Under the pieces are notes generated by a model. The model was not told where the DNA came from, did not search any database, and worked only from the letters and a program-made list of their open reading frames with translations. A program made the translations under genes and the position numbers. Below are positions 63,019 to 64,000 of a stretch of DNA of 64,000 nt, piece by piece (position 1 is the first letter of the stretch; every line of letters begins with the position of its first letter). The stretch comes from Glandiceps talaboti. Taxonomy: Eukaryota > Hemichordata > Enteropneusta > Spengelidae. Location of the stretch: NCBI RefSeq assembly GCF_964340395.1, contig NC_135552.1, positions 3,267,017 to 3,331,016 of the forward strand, read 5' to 3'.

Positions 63019-63466
63019 TGCTGACCACTTTATCCGAATCCAAGTGATAAAAGACGTTCGACAAACTTATATTCAGTGTCAGGCGAGACTTCGGAACATC
63101 TGTATTCGTAGTGGTCTGGGTTACAACTGTTTCTGTGTCGAGGTTCTCCGAAAACGTATATTTTACTTACAGCTGTGGTGATTGAATTATAACACGTTCC
63201 TTAATAAGGTAACTATCATATGTCAACAATGTTATACCACATAGTGATGCCTATCAAACATCTCTCGGCAATAATTTCGCCACTGAAATATGCGCATGCG
63301 TTGGTTATCACAATGATTTCCAACTTTCTACAATCCGAAAACAGGGAGATCATGAAGATCAAGTCGTAGGCAAAGCAAATTTAGATTTTCTACATTTGAA
63401 TAAAAGACGACACTGTTATTGCCTATGTTCAGAAAGGATACCTCAAACGTTGACATGTTTTATGAA

Positions 63467-63467
<1 letters not shown>
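63019..63467. other. 5' flank of the amine receptor
   Basis: Should hold the 5' UTR and promoter of the minus-strand receptor gene. No TATA box stands out at a sensible distance. Overlapping plus-strand frames are shadows. Confidence 0.4.
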
Positions 63468-63555
<88 letters not shown>

Positions 63556-63627
63556 ACTATGTATCTATATATCTATCTATCTATCTATCTATCTATCTAA
63601 CTATGTATCTATCTATCTATCTATCTA

Positions 63628-63685
<58 letters not shown>

Positions 63686-63916
63686 CGTCCGTCCGTCCGT
63701 CCGTCCGTCCGTCCATCAAACTATACATACATACATACATACATACATACATACATACATACATACATACATGCATGCATGCATGCATGCATGCATGCAT
63801 GCATGCATACATACACACACACATACATACATACATACATACATACATACATACACATACATACATACATACATACATACATACATACATACATACATAC
63901 ATACATACATACATAG
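63468..63916. repeat. Compound tetranucleotide tract CTAT/CTGT/CCGT then CATA/CATG
   Basis: About 160 bases of CTAT with a few CTAA and GTAT interruptions, then CTGT, then CCGT, then CATA, GCAT and CATA again with a short CACA run. Step-wise one-base changes between blocks mirror the tract at 54757-55082. All frames across it are artefacts. Confidence 0.97.
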
Positions 63917-64000
63917 GAATGTAAAAGTAATAATTGATACAGTCCTTATCAATCAGTATAATCCTTGACGTTTCGTAAAACAATTCTTTAACAAAGATAA

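Overview
The window is genomic DNA from an animal. It has spliced genes with GT-AG introns, a rhodopsin-class amine receptor, a CYP2-type cytochrome P450, a BEN-domain gene, a tRNA-derived SINE, remnants of non-LTR retrotransposons and very many micro- and minisatellites. Base composition is AT-rich. The mixture fits a marine invertebrate (lancelet, hemichordate, mollusc or similar); the sequence alone does not let me name the species.

Only three genes are well supported. (1) A five-exon minus-strand gene at 21011-26710 encodes a protein of about 381 residues with a C-terminal BEN domain. I assembled it from splice sites whose phases all agree. (2) A four-exon plus-strand CYP2-clan P450 at 36971-47791 encodes about 497 residues. 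Its third intron is 8.2 kb, holds a 7.3 kb tandem array of a 28-bp unit, and splits the heme-binding loop. (3) An intronless minus-strand receptor at 61915-63018 (367 residues) closely resembles serotonin 5-HT1A receptors. Nothing suggests that the three genes share a pathway; they look like independent neighbours in a gene-poor, repeat-rich region.

Layout: 1-6000 is non-coding DNA with nested inverted-repeat elements. 6.0-10.9 kb is an array of about 45 copies of a 109-bp unit. 11-15 kb is AT-rich unique DNA. 15.0-17.95 kb holds two abutting arrays (57-bp and 46-bp units). 18-20.4 kb is microsatellites and a diverged duplication. 21.0-26.7 kb is the BEN gene. 27.4-30.8 kb holds a SINE inside pentamer repeats plus 72-bp and 46-bp arrays. 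31.3-34.4 kb holds a dead reverse-transcriptase fragment, G-rich modules and a long inverted repeat. 36.5-47.8 kb is the P450 with bZIP-type sites upstream. 48.5-49.4 kb is a 40-bp array. 52.4-52.9 kb is the 3' end of a second retrotransposon. 54.7-55.1 kb is a compound tetranucleotide tract. 58.4-59.2 kb holds two small arrays. 61.9-63.0 kb is the receptor, and the window ends in tetranucleotide repeats.

Minisatellite-type arrays make up about 18 kb, over a quarter of the window. Most long open frames are by-products of these arrays. I did not find a convincing new multi-gene system. The most unusual object is the 28-bp array in the P450 intron. It is open in all three antisense frames for more than 2400 codons, shows nested segmental duplication, and in the sense direction carries dozens of poly(A)-signal-like hexamers and six strong donor-like sites.
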